Shown in pieces: positions 41,346-52,429 of a DNA stretch of 64,000 bases. Source of the stretch: Bursaphelenchus xylophilus (Eukaryota > Nematoda > Chromadorea > Rhabditida > Aphelenchoididae). The position numbers were made by a program, and so were the translations under genes. The notes beneath the pieces are model-generated. The model was not told the origin of the DNA, did not search any database, and was given only the letters and a program-made list of their open reading frames with translations. The DNA lies in NCBI GenBank assembly GCA_904066235.2, contig CAJFCV020000003.1, forward strand, positions 620,001 to 684,000, given 5' to 3'. How positions within the stretch are numbered: the first letter of the stretch is position 1; each line of letters starts with the position of its first letter.

Positions 41346-42831
41346 AGTATTTTCATAAAGTGCATGGACATTTTTCCGCGTCCCGACATTTCGGGTCAGG
41401 GACAACTCGGGTCGCGACAACTCGGGTCAACGACAACTCGGGTCAACGACACTTCGGGTCAACGACACCTCGGGTCAACGACATTTCGGGTCAACGTTGC
41501 CGTTTAATATTTTCGCTTCGGGACTGGGAAAAAAGAATTTTTTGGTGAATTTGAGAAATTTTTGAAATGTTTTCGCTTCGGGACTTGGAAAAAAGAATTT
41601 TTTGGTGAATTTGAGAAATTTTTGAAATGTTTTCGCTTCGGGACTTGGAAAAAAGAATTTTTTGGTGAATTTGAGAAATTTTTGAAATGTTTTCGCTTCG
41701 GGACTTGGAAAAAAGAATTTTTTGGTGAATTTGAGAAATTTTTGAAATGTTTTCGCTTTGGGACTTGGAAAAAAGTATTTTTTGGTGAGTTTGGACAAAT
41801 TTTTGAAATGTTTTCGCTTCGGGACTGGGAAAAGGATTTTTTTGTTCTGAATGTTACAATTTATTTTTTCATAAGGTACGAATGTTATTTCTTTAATTTT
41901 TTAAATAAATAGTTATTTTACGGGTAATTGAGGTATATTTTAAAAATTTTTTGGGAAAATGGTGTTTATAAGCGACGAACAAATAAAAAAATCGTTATGT
42001 GCATACAATCATTACGACTATATTCTTACTCCACTCTTTGGCACTGTCTGCGTTTAAATCCCGTGCTCCCAGTTAAAAACATGGGAAATGGTTACGATTT
42101 TCTTATTTGCTCGTCGCTTATACACTATTTCCCTAAAGAATTTAAAAAATAAACCTCAATTCTTCAAAAAATTCTTTTTCCCCAGTCCCGAAGCGAAAAC
42201 ATTTAAAAATTTTGTTCAAATTCTTCAAAAAATTCTTTTTTCCAAGTCCCGAAGCGAAAACATTTCAAAAATTTCTCAAATTCACCAAAAAATTCTTTTT
42301 TCCCAGTCCCGAAGCGAAAATATTTAAAAATTTTGTTCAAATTCTTCAAAAAATTCTTTTTTCCAAGTCCCGAAGCGAAAACATTTCAAAAATTTCTCAA
42401 ATTCACCAAAAAATTCTTTTTCCCAGTCCCGAAGCGAAAATATTAAACGGCATCGTTGACCCGAAATGTCGTTGACCCGAGGTGTCGTTGACCCGAAGTG
42501 TCGTTGACCCGAGTTGTCGTTGACCCGAGTTGTCGCGACCCGAGTTGTCCCTGACCCGAAATGTCGTAGCGCCCATTTTTCCCCCTTCGCACAGTGCGTA
42601 TCAAACGTTTTTCCACGCTTTCGCCAACGCACAGTGCATTTTCTTTTTTGGCGCAGCGCGACAAATGTCTGTGCACTTTATCAGTCTGTCGGGAAAATAA
42701 CGGCGGTTCGTCGCCCCTCCGAATCGCCCATCATCGCTTTGCGACGGATTTGGCGCCCGAAAGCGGCAAGGCGAGACATTTTGCTGCGACGATCCGCCGT
42801 TATTTTCCCGACAGACTGATATGAAAAATCT
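41346..42831. mobile_element. Foldback element with two kinds of satellite in each arm, family 3 ends
   Basis: The outer ends are TATTTTCATAAAGTGCATGG (41347) and GTCTGTGCACTTTA|TGAAAAATC. The right one is split by the family 1 insertion at 42681. Each arm has an outer 15-16-bp array (CTCGGGTCAACGACAA; 41395-41495 and inverted 42445-42560) and an inner 60-bp array (starting TTTTCGCTTCGGGACTTGGA; five to six units in 41508-41840, about four inverted in 42170-42440). The arms flank a 330-bp AT-rich centre. Open frames in the arms are repeats of one 20-residue unit and are not genes. Confidence 0.75.
42681..42819. mobile_element. Family 1 MITE (CGGCGG subtype) inserted in a family 3 end
   Basis: TCAGTCTGTCGGGAAAATAA...CGGCGGTTCG and CCGCCGTTATTTTCCCGACA...GACTGA. 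It is flanked by TA on both sides (42679-42680, 42820-42821). Removing it and one TA restores CACTTTATGAAAAA, the family 3 terminus. Confidence 0.85.
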
Positions 42832-42940
42832 ACTAGTTTTTCCACAAAGTGCTCTTCTCACAAAGTTTTTTGCACTGTGCGAAAAGAAAAAATTGCACTG
42901 TGCGAAGCGCGACAAATGTCCATGCACTTTATGAAAATCG

Positions 42941-44039
42941 CAATAGAAGCCTCAACAAAATTTCATCCCATTTTCTTCCACGACAAAGAACGCATTGAGC
43001 CCGAATTTCTTCTTTCAAAATAAAAAACATCCCAAATTGTTATCATTCCACCCGCTTGGCGCCTTTTTTATCACTCACCGCCGCGCTAATTGGAAATGAA
43101 AGAATAAAGTGTGCGATCACCGGAAGGTGGTATAATTAACCTACTATTTCGAAACATTTCCACCTGTTAGTCATTGTAGGTGGCAAACACAAATAGGGTC
43201 GCCGGAAATTGATGATGAAACTGTATTGTAAAGACTGGAAAAAAATAACGAGCGATTTTTGAAAGGGGTGGAATGTAGACAAGTTTAGGTGGAAACGAAC
43301 AAGTGATGATGTAAATTAAGCTGATATATTCAACGGTCATTGTGGCCGAGAGAGTACGCAAAGAGCGGAGAGCGGTTCGAGAGAAAAACATTTTTTGGCC
43401 ATATCTTTGCCAGTTTCGCTGGGAAAAAGCTGATCTTTTGTGGAAACATTATCCTCTACGGTAGAAATAGGTAAGACACCTTTGATGCCAAAAATTCGCA
43501 AAAAAATTTCATATTTTTATCAAATTCCGACCAAAAAATGTCGGGAGTTTCCACAACACAATTGATGGAAATCATGAACATGATTTATCAAACAATTTAT
43601 CTAAATTTGGGCCAAGTTTCGACAAAATCTGACCGCCTCACTTGGAGTTCTTGCCCTGTGAACATAACAAGCGGGCTTTCCAAAAATTGAACATACAATA
43701 TGCCATTGGACTGATTGAAGTTCCTCATCATGAGGAGAGCAAATCAGTTGACACGAACCAATTCTCTGATAACGGCTTGAACAAGGAACGAAGCTGCAAA
43801 ACAGGTATTATTTACTGGTTGGAAAAGGAGTTGAATTTGATTATAATGTTTGTCGAGTAAACGTGGTTTTCATGTGAATCATTTACTTTGCCGTCTTAGC
43901 TGTATGAAGGCCCACTTAGTACAATATTTTGCAAATTGAATCGCTTAAGAAAGCAAAAGGATTCGACGAAAACCTACGCTAATCTGATCAACTTGAATTT
44001 TTTCAACCAATATTTGATAGAATGCAGATTAATCAGTCA
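42941..44039. other. Mostly unclassified sequence, one open frame of unknown meaning
   Basis: 43390-43480 is an inverted match to locus A intron 1. At 43642-43860 a 72-codon frame (FLPCEHNKRAFQKLNI, then GLIEVPHHEESKSVDT) ends soon after a possible GTATTA donor. I do not recognise the protein and it may be element-derived. No other gene was seen. Confidence 0.35.
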
Positions 44040-45760
44040 TTAACCCTTTCCGGACAAGTCGGCACGTACTGGTAAAAATGAAAGAGGGTACCCTACTGAG
44101 TAGCGGCATAATAGTGGTTCAGCCCATCGAAGCGTTATTTGGGACTTATGACAAAAAATGTCCTAAAAAGTACCCCCATTTGACATATCACTTTTAAAAT
44201 TTTTGCGACAAGCTGTAGATCGGAAACTACCCCTAAATTAAAGTCGAGGAGTCCTAGTATCGTTACATCCAAGAACTGTCCAAATCGGAGCACTATGGGA
44301 TTTGTTATCGATTTTTGGAAATTGAATTTTTAATTTTGGTCAATTTTGGACCTAAAATCAAGTATATCTTCCGCCGGTATCAACCATTTCGATCAAAATG
44401 TGGTTTTTCCGAATCTATTGTGATGCTAGCTTCTTCCTAGAATATTTCCAGAAAAACCCTACGAGGCGTATTTCTGTAAAACGCGGAAACGTTGAAAGTT
44501 TAAAGGTTTGATCGTATAAAATGTCGCCGCGAGCCGCGAAGGGGCGGGCGCAGCTTGAAACGAGAAAATAATAATTTTTTCTTCGAGAAATATTATTTTA
44601 GTGTCGAAAAGCTGATTTCAACACGAAATACAGGCAGAAATAGCACGCAAACATTACATAAATGTCATTTTTATATTTTTACTCTGTTTTCAGGCAATTT
44701 CAATCGATTTTAATTTGGTTTCACGCTAAAATCAAACTTCCCGAAAAATTTAAAAATATTTTCTGGTTTCGAGCTGCGCCCGTCCCTTCTCGGCTCGCGG
44801 CGACATTTTATACGATCAAACCTTTACACTTTCAACATTTCCGCATTTTACAGAAATATGCCTCGTAGGTTTTTTCTGGAAATATTCTAGTAAGAAGCTA
44901 GCATCACAATAGATTCGGAAAAACCACATTTGGAACGAAATGGTTGATACCGGCGGAAGATATACTTGATTTTAGGTCCAAAATTGACCAAAATTAAAAA
45001 TTCAATTTCCAAAAATCGATAACAAATCCCATAGTGCTTCGATTTGGACAGTTCTTGGATGTAACAATACTATGACTCCTCGACCTTAATTTAGGGGTAG
45101 TTTCCGATCTATAGCTTGTCGCAAAAATTTTAAAAGTGATATGTCAAATGGGGGTACTTTTAGGACATTTTTTGTCATAAGTCCCAAATAACGCTTCGAT
45201 GGGCTGAACCACTATTATGCCGCTACTCAGTAGGGTACCCTCTTTCATTTTTACCAGTACGTGCCGACTCGTCCGGAAAGGGTTAATATTCATCAATTGG
45301 CGTACCGCTGACTTGTAATCAATTGAAAACTTCAGCTTCAACAGCTAGGCGATTTTGAAAATCCGAAAAATTATTGTGCTGTGGACAGCGTTGAAATGTC
45401 CAGACTACCTCATAAAAAAACACACAAATTTTGGGTCAAGGAGCCTGCAGCCACAATCGACTTTCGCCGATATACATCTCCGCCAACGTCAAGGCGCTGT
45501 TTCAAATTAAATAGATTCGTCGCCAAAGTAGTGATTCAGGGAAATAGAAAATCAGATATAGATAAATCTACGAAAAAGCCAATTCACATTTCAACCATCA
45601 GCTTCTAATTATAATTGCAGACATTTCATAAGAGGGAATCGGATTTCATTGGAATGTCTTCAGTGGAGGAGAGCTTCACTGTGGTTCTAGACCGATCCGA
45701 TGAAACTGAAGAATGTCAAAAAGGTAGGGTAGCTTTTAGTGACCTATGTGCAAAGTAGGG
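43890..45760 (+). repeat. Repeat R5-related unit hosting the TTAA element
   Basis: Flanks 43890-44043 and 45283-45760 match 52430-53065 in order and orientation (AATCTGATCAACTTGAAT, GCGTACCGCTGACTTG, ATTATTGTGCTG, AAGGTAGGGTAGCTTTTAG). The downstream part is the diverged R5 sequence. No function recognised. Confidence 0.6.
44044..45282. mobile_element. 1.24-kb near-perfect foldback element with TTAA target duplication (piggyBac-like, non-autonomous)
   Basis: Ends CCCTTTCCGGACAAGTCGGC and GCCGACTCGTCCGGAAAGGG are inverted repeats, flanked by TTAA (44040-44043 and 45283-45286). The two arms of more than 500 bp pair almost completely (44044-44580 with 44740-45282), through GTACCCTACTGAGTAGCGGC and its complement. 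The centre contains GCCGCGAGCCGCGAAGGGGC. An unoccupied related site with a single TTAA exists at 52588-52591. There is no transposase. Confidence 0.85.
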
Positions 45761-46949
45761 GAGTTGAAAAAGGCTATGAAGGTCTATAAGTAAAGTCAAA
45801 ATGCAGATCTCTTTCTATTTTTAAACTATTTCCTGCATGACTGTTTTTTCGGTAATGGCTTGAGTATAGCTTTCTAGGACCATACCTGGTACTAGTTGTT
45901 GGCGACTTCACTGAAACCGCCAATTCTTTTCCCCGAATTTGCATAGAATCAAAGGACAAAGTCTTCATAAGATCAATTTGCCCTTTTCTCAGAAGTCGGC
46001 GTCTCTATCCTCTTGAGCGGTTGTATTGCGATTCTCGTGTCTTGCCCAATAAACCCTATTGTGTCTTCTATCGTCTACATTCGTTATACTAGTCCTTCCG
46101 GAAAGTCACCGTACTGAAATCGTCGACTGTGAGAAAACTTTGTTTTTTTATCAATCAAAGAATAGAAATTGAGTATTTATATACATCAGTCTGTCTGTCG
46201 GGAAAATAATAAGCTCTTTGAAGCGTCTTTCGAAGAGCAAAGTAATTTTTCGAACTCGATAATTCTGTGGCACTTTGCAGACAATCAAGGATCCGAGATT
46301 CCTTGTTTTTTCAGTTTTCCGAAAAATTTTTTTGACATGCAACACCGCAGGTCATGCAACTTTTAAAGGGACGCCCTTGCGGCGGCAAATCTATTTTTCA
46401 AGCGACAGCCCAAAGCCCTATTGCGCTGCCGAAAAGGCCAAAAAAATAAAAATTTTACACAGTGCAAAGTAAACTCTTGGTTTCGCATAAGCCACGTTTC
46501 CGTGGGATGTTCCTAGGAATTTGCATAAATAATTTGTATAAATGTAATGGACCAATCGCTTTTCGTTCAGCCGTTTGGCTTTTCCTCCCGAGTAAACTTC
46601 ATTTTCCCCCGCCCCCGTCTGATCGTGATTCCCCAAAGTAGACTCAATTATAGTGAGTCCATTGTCAGTGCCGTCTACTTCAGCTAGGACGTTGTTGGTT
46701 ATTAGGGGCTAGCTATTCGTGTAGACAAGCTAGGGGCCTTCATTCCTCGACCTGGTCTTGACACACAGTGAATGCCGCTAAAATCACTCCAGCGACTTTT
46801 CGAACGGATTAGTCGCAGAAATCGAAATTTTTGAATTACATTATTGACGAGAGAATTTGAAATTTAATAGGAGCTTAAAAATCAAACAGTAAAAGCGTCG
46901 GTTCAAGTAAACAAACTGATCTTTAGTGGAATTTCCCGCCCATAATAAC
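45761..46949. other. No gene seen upstream of locus B
   Basis: 46190-46345 is a fragment of the 5737-6380 inverted repeat behind a family 1 tip (CTGTCTGTCGGGAAAATAAT). 46095-46120 is a family 4 tip (ACTAGTCCTTCCGGAAAGTC). 46540-46780 holds unique sequence with CCCCCGCCCCCG. No exon was supported. Confidence 0.45.
46921..46926 (+). promoter_or_regulatory. Candidate trans-splice acceptor of locus B
   Basis: CTTTAG lies 24 nt upstream of the locus B start codon. The pyrimidine content is only fair. Confidence 0.3.
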
Positions 46950-49900
46950 ATGCTGTTTGACATACAAGGGCTACGTTGCATCGCCGTTCTCTATGTCGTT
47001 TTGTTTCATCTATGGCCAAAGTTTTTCCCTGCTGGATATCTTGGAGTGGACATGTAAGTAGCGGAATCCGGCGACGTGCTATTATGTTGCTTATAGCTCC
47101 AAGTGCGACGCTCTGATTTTGAAAAAAACTTGGCACAAGTTTAAGGCAATTTTTTGTAAGGCATATGCGAGACTGGTAGCTCGCGTTTTGCAGAAATGCT
47201 CTTTTGATCGAAAAGAAGCTCGTTCAATATCACGGCTGCCCCTGTAGAGCGCGAGCTAAAACTTTTAGGAAATTGATGTGGTTTATTCCCGACAAAAAAT
47301 TTGAAGAAAATAGGAGCGATCTGAGCGTCGCACTTGAAACCCTTCCCTCTTTAGATTTTTCGTCATCTCCGGCTACTTGATGCATTACATTCTCTACCCC
47401 AAAAGTCTCGACGTTCCAACAATAAAGGACTTTTATTTCCGACGCATTGGCCGAATTGTCCCGGAATACTTATTTATCGTCTTGGCTACAATGACGGCCG
47501 TAGTGTTTATATACTCACCATCCGACCTCCCGACAGTAACCCAGGAAATGCTGGCTGCTTCGACCTTCTCCTCAAACATGCTGGCTCTTCCGAAGACGGG
47601 ATATTTCGACATAAACAACGCGTTCCCACCATTTCTTCATACATGGTCGTTGTCGGCGGAGCTTCAGTTTTATGTGGTCGTGCCGTTTATTTTCTTGGCC
47701 TACCGAAAATTGCGAAACGTTAGCGGCTTTTTGGGAACAAGTTTTCTACTCTCGATTCTGGCAGGCAGTATGGCATTTCAAGTTTTGATGAGAGAAGGTA
47801 AGAAATAGAGTAAAACCTCGATACAACGGGCCCCATATACCTGTTCAGAGGACATTAGTCTGCCGGGAAATATTAAGCACACTGTCGCATCGAAAATCGC
47901 ATCGCCGCTGAGAAAATCAATTGTGTCGCGAAAAATAAAACTGCCTTTAACTTCGGTGACGCGATCGGCAAAGCGACACTGTGCTCATTATCAGCCTGTC
48001 GGAAAAATAACGGCGGATCGTCGCAGCAAAATGTCTCGCCTCGCCGCTATCGCGCACCAAATCCCAAGTCGCGGCTTGCAGTCGCAAAGCGATGATGAGC
48101 GACTCCGAGGCGCGACGATCCGCCGTTGTTTTCCCGACAGACCGATATTTTCCTAACAGACTGATCCTGGTCGCGCCCTTATGTCCATAGAATTTTTTTG
48201 CAGACGCCGCGGGGTGCGCTCGCAGAAACATTGCTAGTGCAAAAACGAAATGTCGAAGCGGCGCATACAAAAAAAGAAGCAAACACACCCCGGAAATTTC
48301 TAGGTGCTTTATGACGCGACTAGTATCAGTCTGTCGGGAAAATAATGAGCACAGTGTCGTTTTGCCTATCTCGTCACTGAAGTGAAAAGCGATCTGATTT
48401 TGCGGCGACATAATTTATTTTCTCGGCTGCGATGCGACTGTATGCTTATTATTTTCCCGACAGACTGATACAGTTATTCTTTTTAAAAATTGTTACATTT
48501 ATTTAGACACCAATCTCTCCTACATGAATCTCCTCTCACGAATTTGGCAATTTATCGCCGGCTTCTTGGTCAGCAATTACAGTAACGGAAAGGTCAGCGA
48601 TGAGAGGGTTTCGCTGATGAATTCAAAGAATTTCATGATGATTTGGTTGCTCATCCAGTTATTCGTCCCGGTGACAAATACGATTTGGATTGATCGGATT
48701 ATCTGCACCTTCTCCGCGGCATTGTTCATTTTCATACGGGAGACGAGTGTAATAGAGCATCCGTGCGCCGTCTACATTGGTGGAATCTCGTACTCGATAT
48801 ATTTGATTCATTGGCCAATCATAACGATTTACAAATACATGGAGGTGACTCCGAGTATCTCACTTCCGGGTAAGCGAACCTTTATTATTATTGTTGTACG
48901 ATAGTTTTTGTCCCCTAAGTACGTAGACTTTTTGTTGCTGGAAAATGCAGTTTCATTTCATTTTGTTTAATCTTTTCACTCAGTAATTGTATTGAGGAGA
49001 ATAGGTATGCTACGAGGTATGTGCTACACAATGAGGATTCGTTGGTGTACACTTGGGTGATCAGATTTTAAGACCATCTTCGAAAAAATCTGATCAGCAT
49101 TACAAACTTAGCGCTTCCCATACGGGTCTCATCCAGGGGATACCGTTTCTCGCGCAACCGAGTCGTGATGAGATGCTCCCCAATACTTCAGGCTAGGTCG
49201 GCGCAAAGGTTAACCAAGCATCCGATTTGCCATAGTCTCCATGCATTCAGCAGGTCCCATTCCTTTCATTCGAAAGCGCCTGGTGGCCTGATTCTGCCGC
49301 GACACAATTCGTTTTCTTGGCGGCGATGCGATTTTCGATGCGACGGAGTGCCCATTATCAGTCTGTCGGGAAAATAACGGCGGATCGTCGCAGCAAAATG
49401 TCTCGCCCCGCCGCTATCGCGCACCAAATCCCAAGCCGCGGCTTGCAGTCGCAAAGCGATGATGTGCGATTCCAAAGCGCGACGACCCGCCGTTATTTTC
49501 CCGACAGACTGATATTTTCCCGGCGGACCGATGCTATAACCCTTTTCCCTGGCCTCGACCGTATGCTTATTAAACAACGTTTCAGCTGGAATTCTCATCA
49601 TCCAAGGCTGCATTCTGCTCAGTGTTGTGGTTGAAGACCTCTTCAAACAGGTTCGATCCCTTACAACAACCACCGCTCGACTAACTCTCGTCATATTCAT
49701 CTTGTACTTGTCGATTGCGGCGGTAACACTTAGTGCGCCAAGGGCCATTCAGCGAAAAGAAAATATCAGTTTGGAGAACTACGAGGAAATTATTCTGGAC
49801 ACCATGCGAGCCTTCGACAACCGCCAGAATTTGGAGATGACGAAAGATGAGCTGGTTCAGTTTAACAAACGGATTTACGACTTTGCGCATGATTTCTCTC

Positions 49901-52264
49901 GTAAAGAAAGGACTAATGGAACAATTAATCATCAAGTTGAGGTAAGAACAACCGTTATTACTAGTCCGTTCGGAAAATCTCTCTAGCGACTTTGCGAAGG
50001 GGCTCACATGCTATGCAGGCTTTATTTTAGGGCAACGGGAATCTAGAAATCGTCGTGGTTGGGAACAGCATCTCCCGCGAGCTTTATTTCGGGATATGGG
50101 GGCGACTGAAGAACAAATTCAAGCGCCTGACCCTGTACTTCAAGGGAGGTATGACGCCGTTTCACGCCGACAAGGATGGAGATCATCCCACCGCTTTCTT
50201 GGGAATGCTGGCTTCATTCGACAGGCCGATTGATATTTTAGTGGTTAGACATACGTAAGTCGTTAAACACGTTGTGGTCTGTTGGCAAAGTCGCCAGAGC
50301 GATTTTTGGCGCTTGCACGCTGCAAAAAACAAAAAAATCCCAAGTGTAAAGTGAACTTTTTTTTGTCTCATCGTGCATGTCGTCGAATTCACGGTGGCGA
50401 CTTTAGTAATTTCAGTCTGTCGAGAAAATAACGGCGGGTCGTCGAAGAGAAATGTCTCGCCTCGCCGCTATCGCGCACCAAATCACAAGCCACGGCCTGC
50501 AGTAGCAAAGCGATGATGAGCGATTCCGAGGCGCGACTAGACATGGCTCCCGGGCCGGCCTGTGCCGTGGGCCGGGCCGAAGCAAATTTAAAACGGGCCG
50601 GGCCGGGCCGACGGAAAATTTGAAACGGGCCGGCCGGAACCCTTCAGGCCGACGGGCCGGGCCGAGATTTTTGGCCCGGGCCGGCCGACGAGCCATGTCT
50701 AGGCGCGACGAACCGCCGTTATTTTCCCGACAGATTGATACATCCGCCAATCGAGAAAATAGTGGCCGGCCATCGCAGCAAAATGTTTCGCCTGGTCGAA
50801 AACAGGGGTCCAAACCTCAGCTGCGGCTACCCGCCGAAAAGCGGTGATGGGCGATTCACGTCAAACTGAGACAGTGTAAAACGGTCCGGTGAATGGATTG
50901 ACAATTCGCCAAAAAAAAAGACGCGAAAAAACTTTTTGTCGTGGAAGAAATGGGGAACTTTTGGGGCGAGAGAGTACCTTTTTGCGCGTCTTTTTCTCTG
51001 ACTTCTCTGTGAAATCAAAACGAAGTGTAAAAAACCGATAGCGAAGAGTCTATTCCGGCCTCCGGACCCCTCAGTTTGACGTGCGATTCCAATGCGCGAT
51101 GATCTGCCTCTGTTCTCCGGACAGACTGGTAGTACACTCTAGACAACAACTTCATCGACTTATCTGTTAGTTGCATCAACAGAATGTTTGCTTTTTCCGA
51201 AGCAAAGTCCAAATGCAACAACTGATGAGAAAAATCATCTTCAACAAAAATGTTGAGCATCTCCTTCGCGTTACATTCGTAAAATACGACATTCCGTTGT
51301 TTTAGCTATCATCGACTCAGAAGCCACAAAGAATACATAGAGAACGACATGAAAAATGAGATGGAGAAATTCTATGGCCGTATTAGTTCCATGCCGATCA
51401 AGAATATTGTGATATCACTAACCGAATACGAGAGCAGTTTTAACCATCAGCAATTTATCAGGACGTTGGAAACAAGCGATCTCAAAGCACTGGAGAAATT
51501 CAATTTTCCGTTGACAGTAAGTCGCTTTGCCATGATACAGTGAGGACCTGATCCAGTGGCAAAAAACGTATCCTTTTGCTTCCGGGAAGTATGAAAAATG
51601 TGGCAAAATGCTTCCCTCTCCAAGTGAAAAAACTCCGATTTCAAAAGCGTCGTTTCCCTCACACAAAGAGCGGACGCGCAAAACGGACCTTTTTGGTTGG
51701 AGAGGGAAGCATTTTGCCACATTTTTGAAACTTCCCAAATGCAAAATGGTATGTTTTTTTGCCACTGGATCAGGTCCCACATTGTACCTCCCTCTCCTAG
51801 CGAAAAAACACCAATTTCGAAAGCCGCTCTTTGTAATGGAAAGGGCCCTTCAAAAACGAGTTTTTTTCGCTTTGAGAAGCATTTTGCCACATTTTTGATA
51901 CTTCCCGGATATAAAATGGTTACAAAAAACCACTGTAAGGGAAGTACCCCAAGTGCACCGCTCAGATTCTCCTTAAAGTCTGACGATACTCCCGGGGTCT
52001 TTCCATACTAAAAAGAAAGTTTCCTTCCAGAAGACCGAAAATGCAAACCTGCTGCTAGACAAGACTATTATGAGTATAAACTGCCCGAAATGCCATTTCG
52101 TCGACACATTTCGACGACTTTGCGACCCAACGCGCGATCGATGTGTTGCTGTGGATGAACGAGGAGTGGCGAACTACAACGACGGTCATCATGCCACGTT
52201 GTTTGGGTCGTTTCATATTGTTGACGAATTTATTGTTAGCCTGGAAAGAGCCGGGATTTTATAA
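46950..52264 (+). CDS. Locus B: acyltransferase-3/SGNH O-acyltransferase (oac-like), complete, 7 exons
   Basis: Exons 46950-47053, 47355-47797, 48507-48869, 49586-49941, 50031-50254, 51306-51516 and 52031-52264 total 1935 nt, 644 residues, stop TAA. Motifs: DIQGLR, LFH (His20), YLGVDIFFVISGYLMHY, DFYFRRIGRIVPEY, HTWSLSAELQFYV (Ala where the others have Val), ISYSIYLIHWPI. The SGNH half has GNSISRELYFG (Ser435; Glu replaces the usual Asp), CPKC and D618-x-x-H621. Exon 3 is 30 nt shorter than in C and E. Introns 2, 3 and 5 are loaded with nested family 1, 2 and 6 elements. Intron 6 has one and a half family 5 elements. Membrane acyltransferase by family; substrate unknown. Confidence 0.87.
47858..48174. 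mobile_element. Family 1 GAGC-subtype MITE split by a CGGCGG-subtype MITE (47991-48145)
   Basis: The host starts TAGTCTGCCGGGAAATATTA and reads to TGTGCTCATTA at 47990. The inserted element runs TCAGCCTGTCGGAAAAATAA to TTTTCCCGACAGACCGA. After TA the host resumes TTTTCCTAACAGACTGAT. The TA on both sides (47989-47990, 48146-48147) is the target duplication. It lies in intron 2 of locus B. Confidence 0.85.
48326..48468. mobile_element. Family 1 MITE (GAGC subtype), intron 2 of locus B
   Basis: TCAGTCTGTCGGGAAAATAA and TTATTTTCCCGACAGACTGA, flanked by TA (48324-48325 and 48469-48470). It sits against a GCGACTAGT tip of a decayed foldback (48165-48325). Confidence 0.8.
49289..49532. mobile_element. 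Second nested pair: GAGC-subtype host with CGGCGG-subtype insert (49358-49512), intron 3 of locus B
   Basis: Host 3' part TTCTGCCGCGACACAATTCG...GAGTGCCCATTA, then the insert TCAGTCTGTCGGGAAAATAA...CGACAGACTGA. The host then resumes TATTTTCCCGGCGGACCGAT. The insertion point within the host is the same TA as in the pair at 47858. The host left end is missing. Confidence 0.8.
50415..50738. mobile_element. Family 1 MITE (CGGCGG subtype) interrupted by a family 2 element (50539-50700)
   Basis: Host: CAGTCTGTCGAGAAAATAAC...GATTCCGAGGCGCGAC, and after the insert GGCGCGACGAACCGCCGTTA...CCCGACAGATTGA. The insert begins TAGACATGGCTCCCGGG and ends GAGCCATGTCTA. GGCGCGAC (8 bp) is present on both sides and once in uninterrupted relatives (48105), so it is the target duplication. 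8 bp plus TA-starting short ends fits hAT-type elements. It lies in intron 5 of locus B. Confidence 0.85.
50750..51130. mobile_element. Family 1 MITE interrupted by a family 6 element (50858-51081)
   Basis: The host reads ATCGAGAAAATAGTGGCCGG...GTGATGGGCGATTC, then the insert ACGTCAAACTGAG...CTCAGTTTGACGT, then GCGATTCCAATGCGCGATG and CTCCGGACAGACTGG. GCGATTC flanks the insert on both sides. Intron 5 of locus B. Confidence 0.75.
51543..51930. mobile_element. Complete family 5 foldback (51543-51778) followed by a second partial one
   Basis: GGACCTGATCCAGTGGCAAA and TTGCCACTGGATCAGGTCCC with long paired arms (AAAATGCTTCCCTCTCCAAG against its complement). 51781-51930 repeats the interior and right arm with decay. 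Intron 6 of locus B. Confidence 0.75.
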
Positions 52265-52429
52265 TAATAATAAAAATAATTTACAAACCATCATTATATG
52301 TACTACCCGGTACATATAATGATGGCATTGTGCATTTCTCACGAAGATGCAAAATGCACCGTGCAATACCCCACAGAGTGGGAAGTCGTGCAATTGTCCT
52401 GTGTCAATCAATGTATAGGTTCTTTTCAG

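Noticed and set aside
41475..42475. Open frames encoding a repeated ~20-residue unit (FFFPSPEAKTFQKFLKFTK and its complement)
   Set aside because: They mirror the 60-bp tandem arrays in both arms of a foldback element; there is no start context, splice pattern or family resemblance.
43642..43860. 72-codon frame with a His/Cys-containing start
   Set aside because: Considered as a THAP-like or transposase exon, but the spacing of Cys/His does not match and no partner exons were found; mentioned only as unknown.
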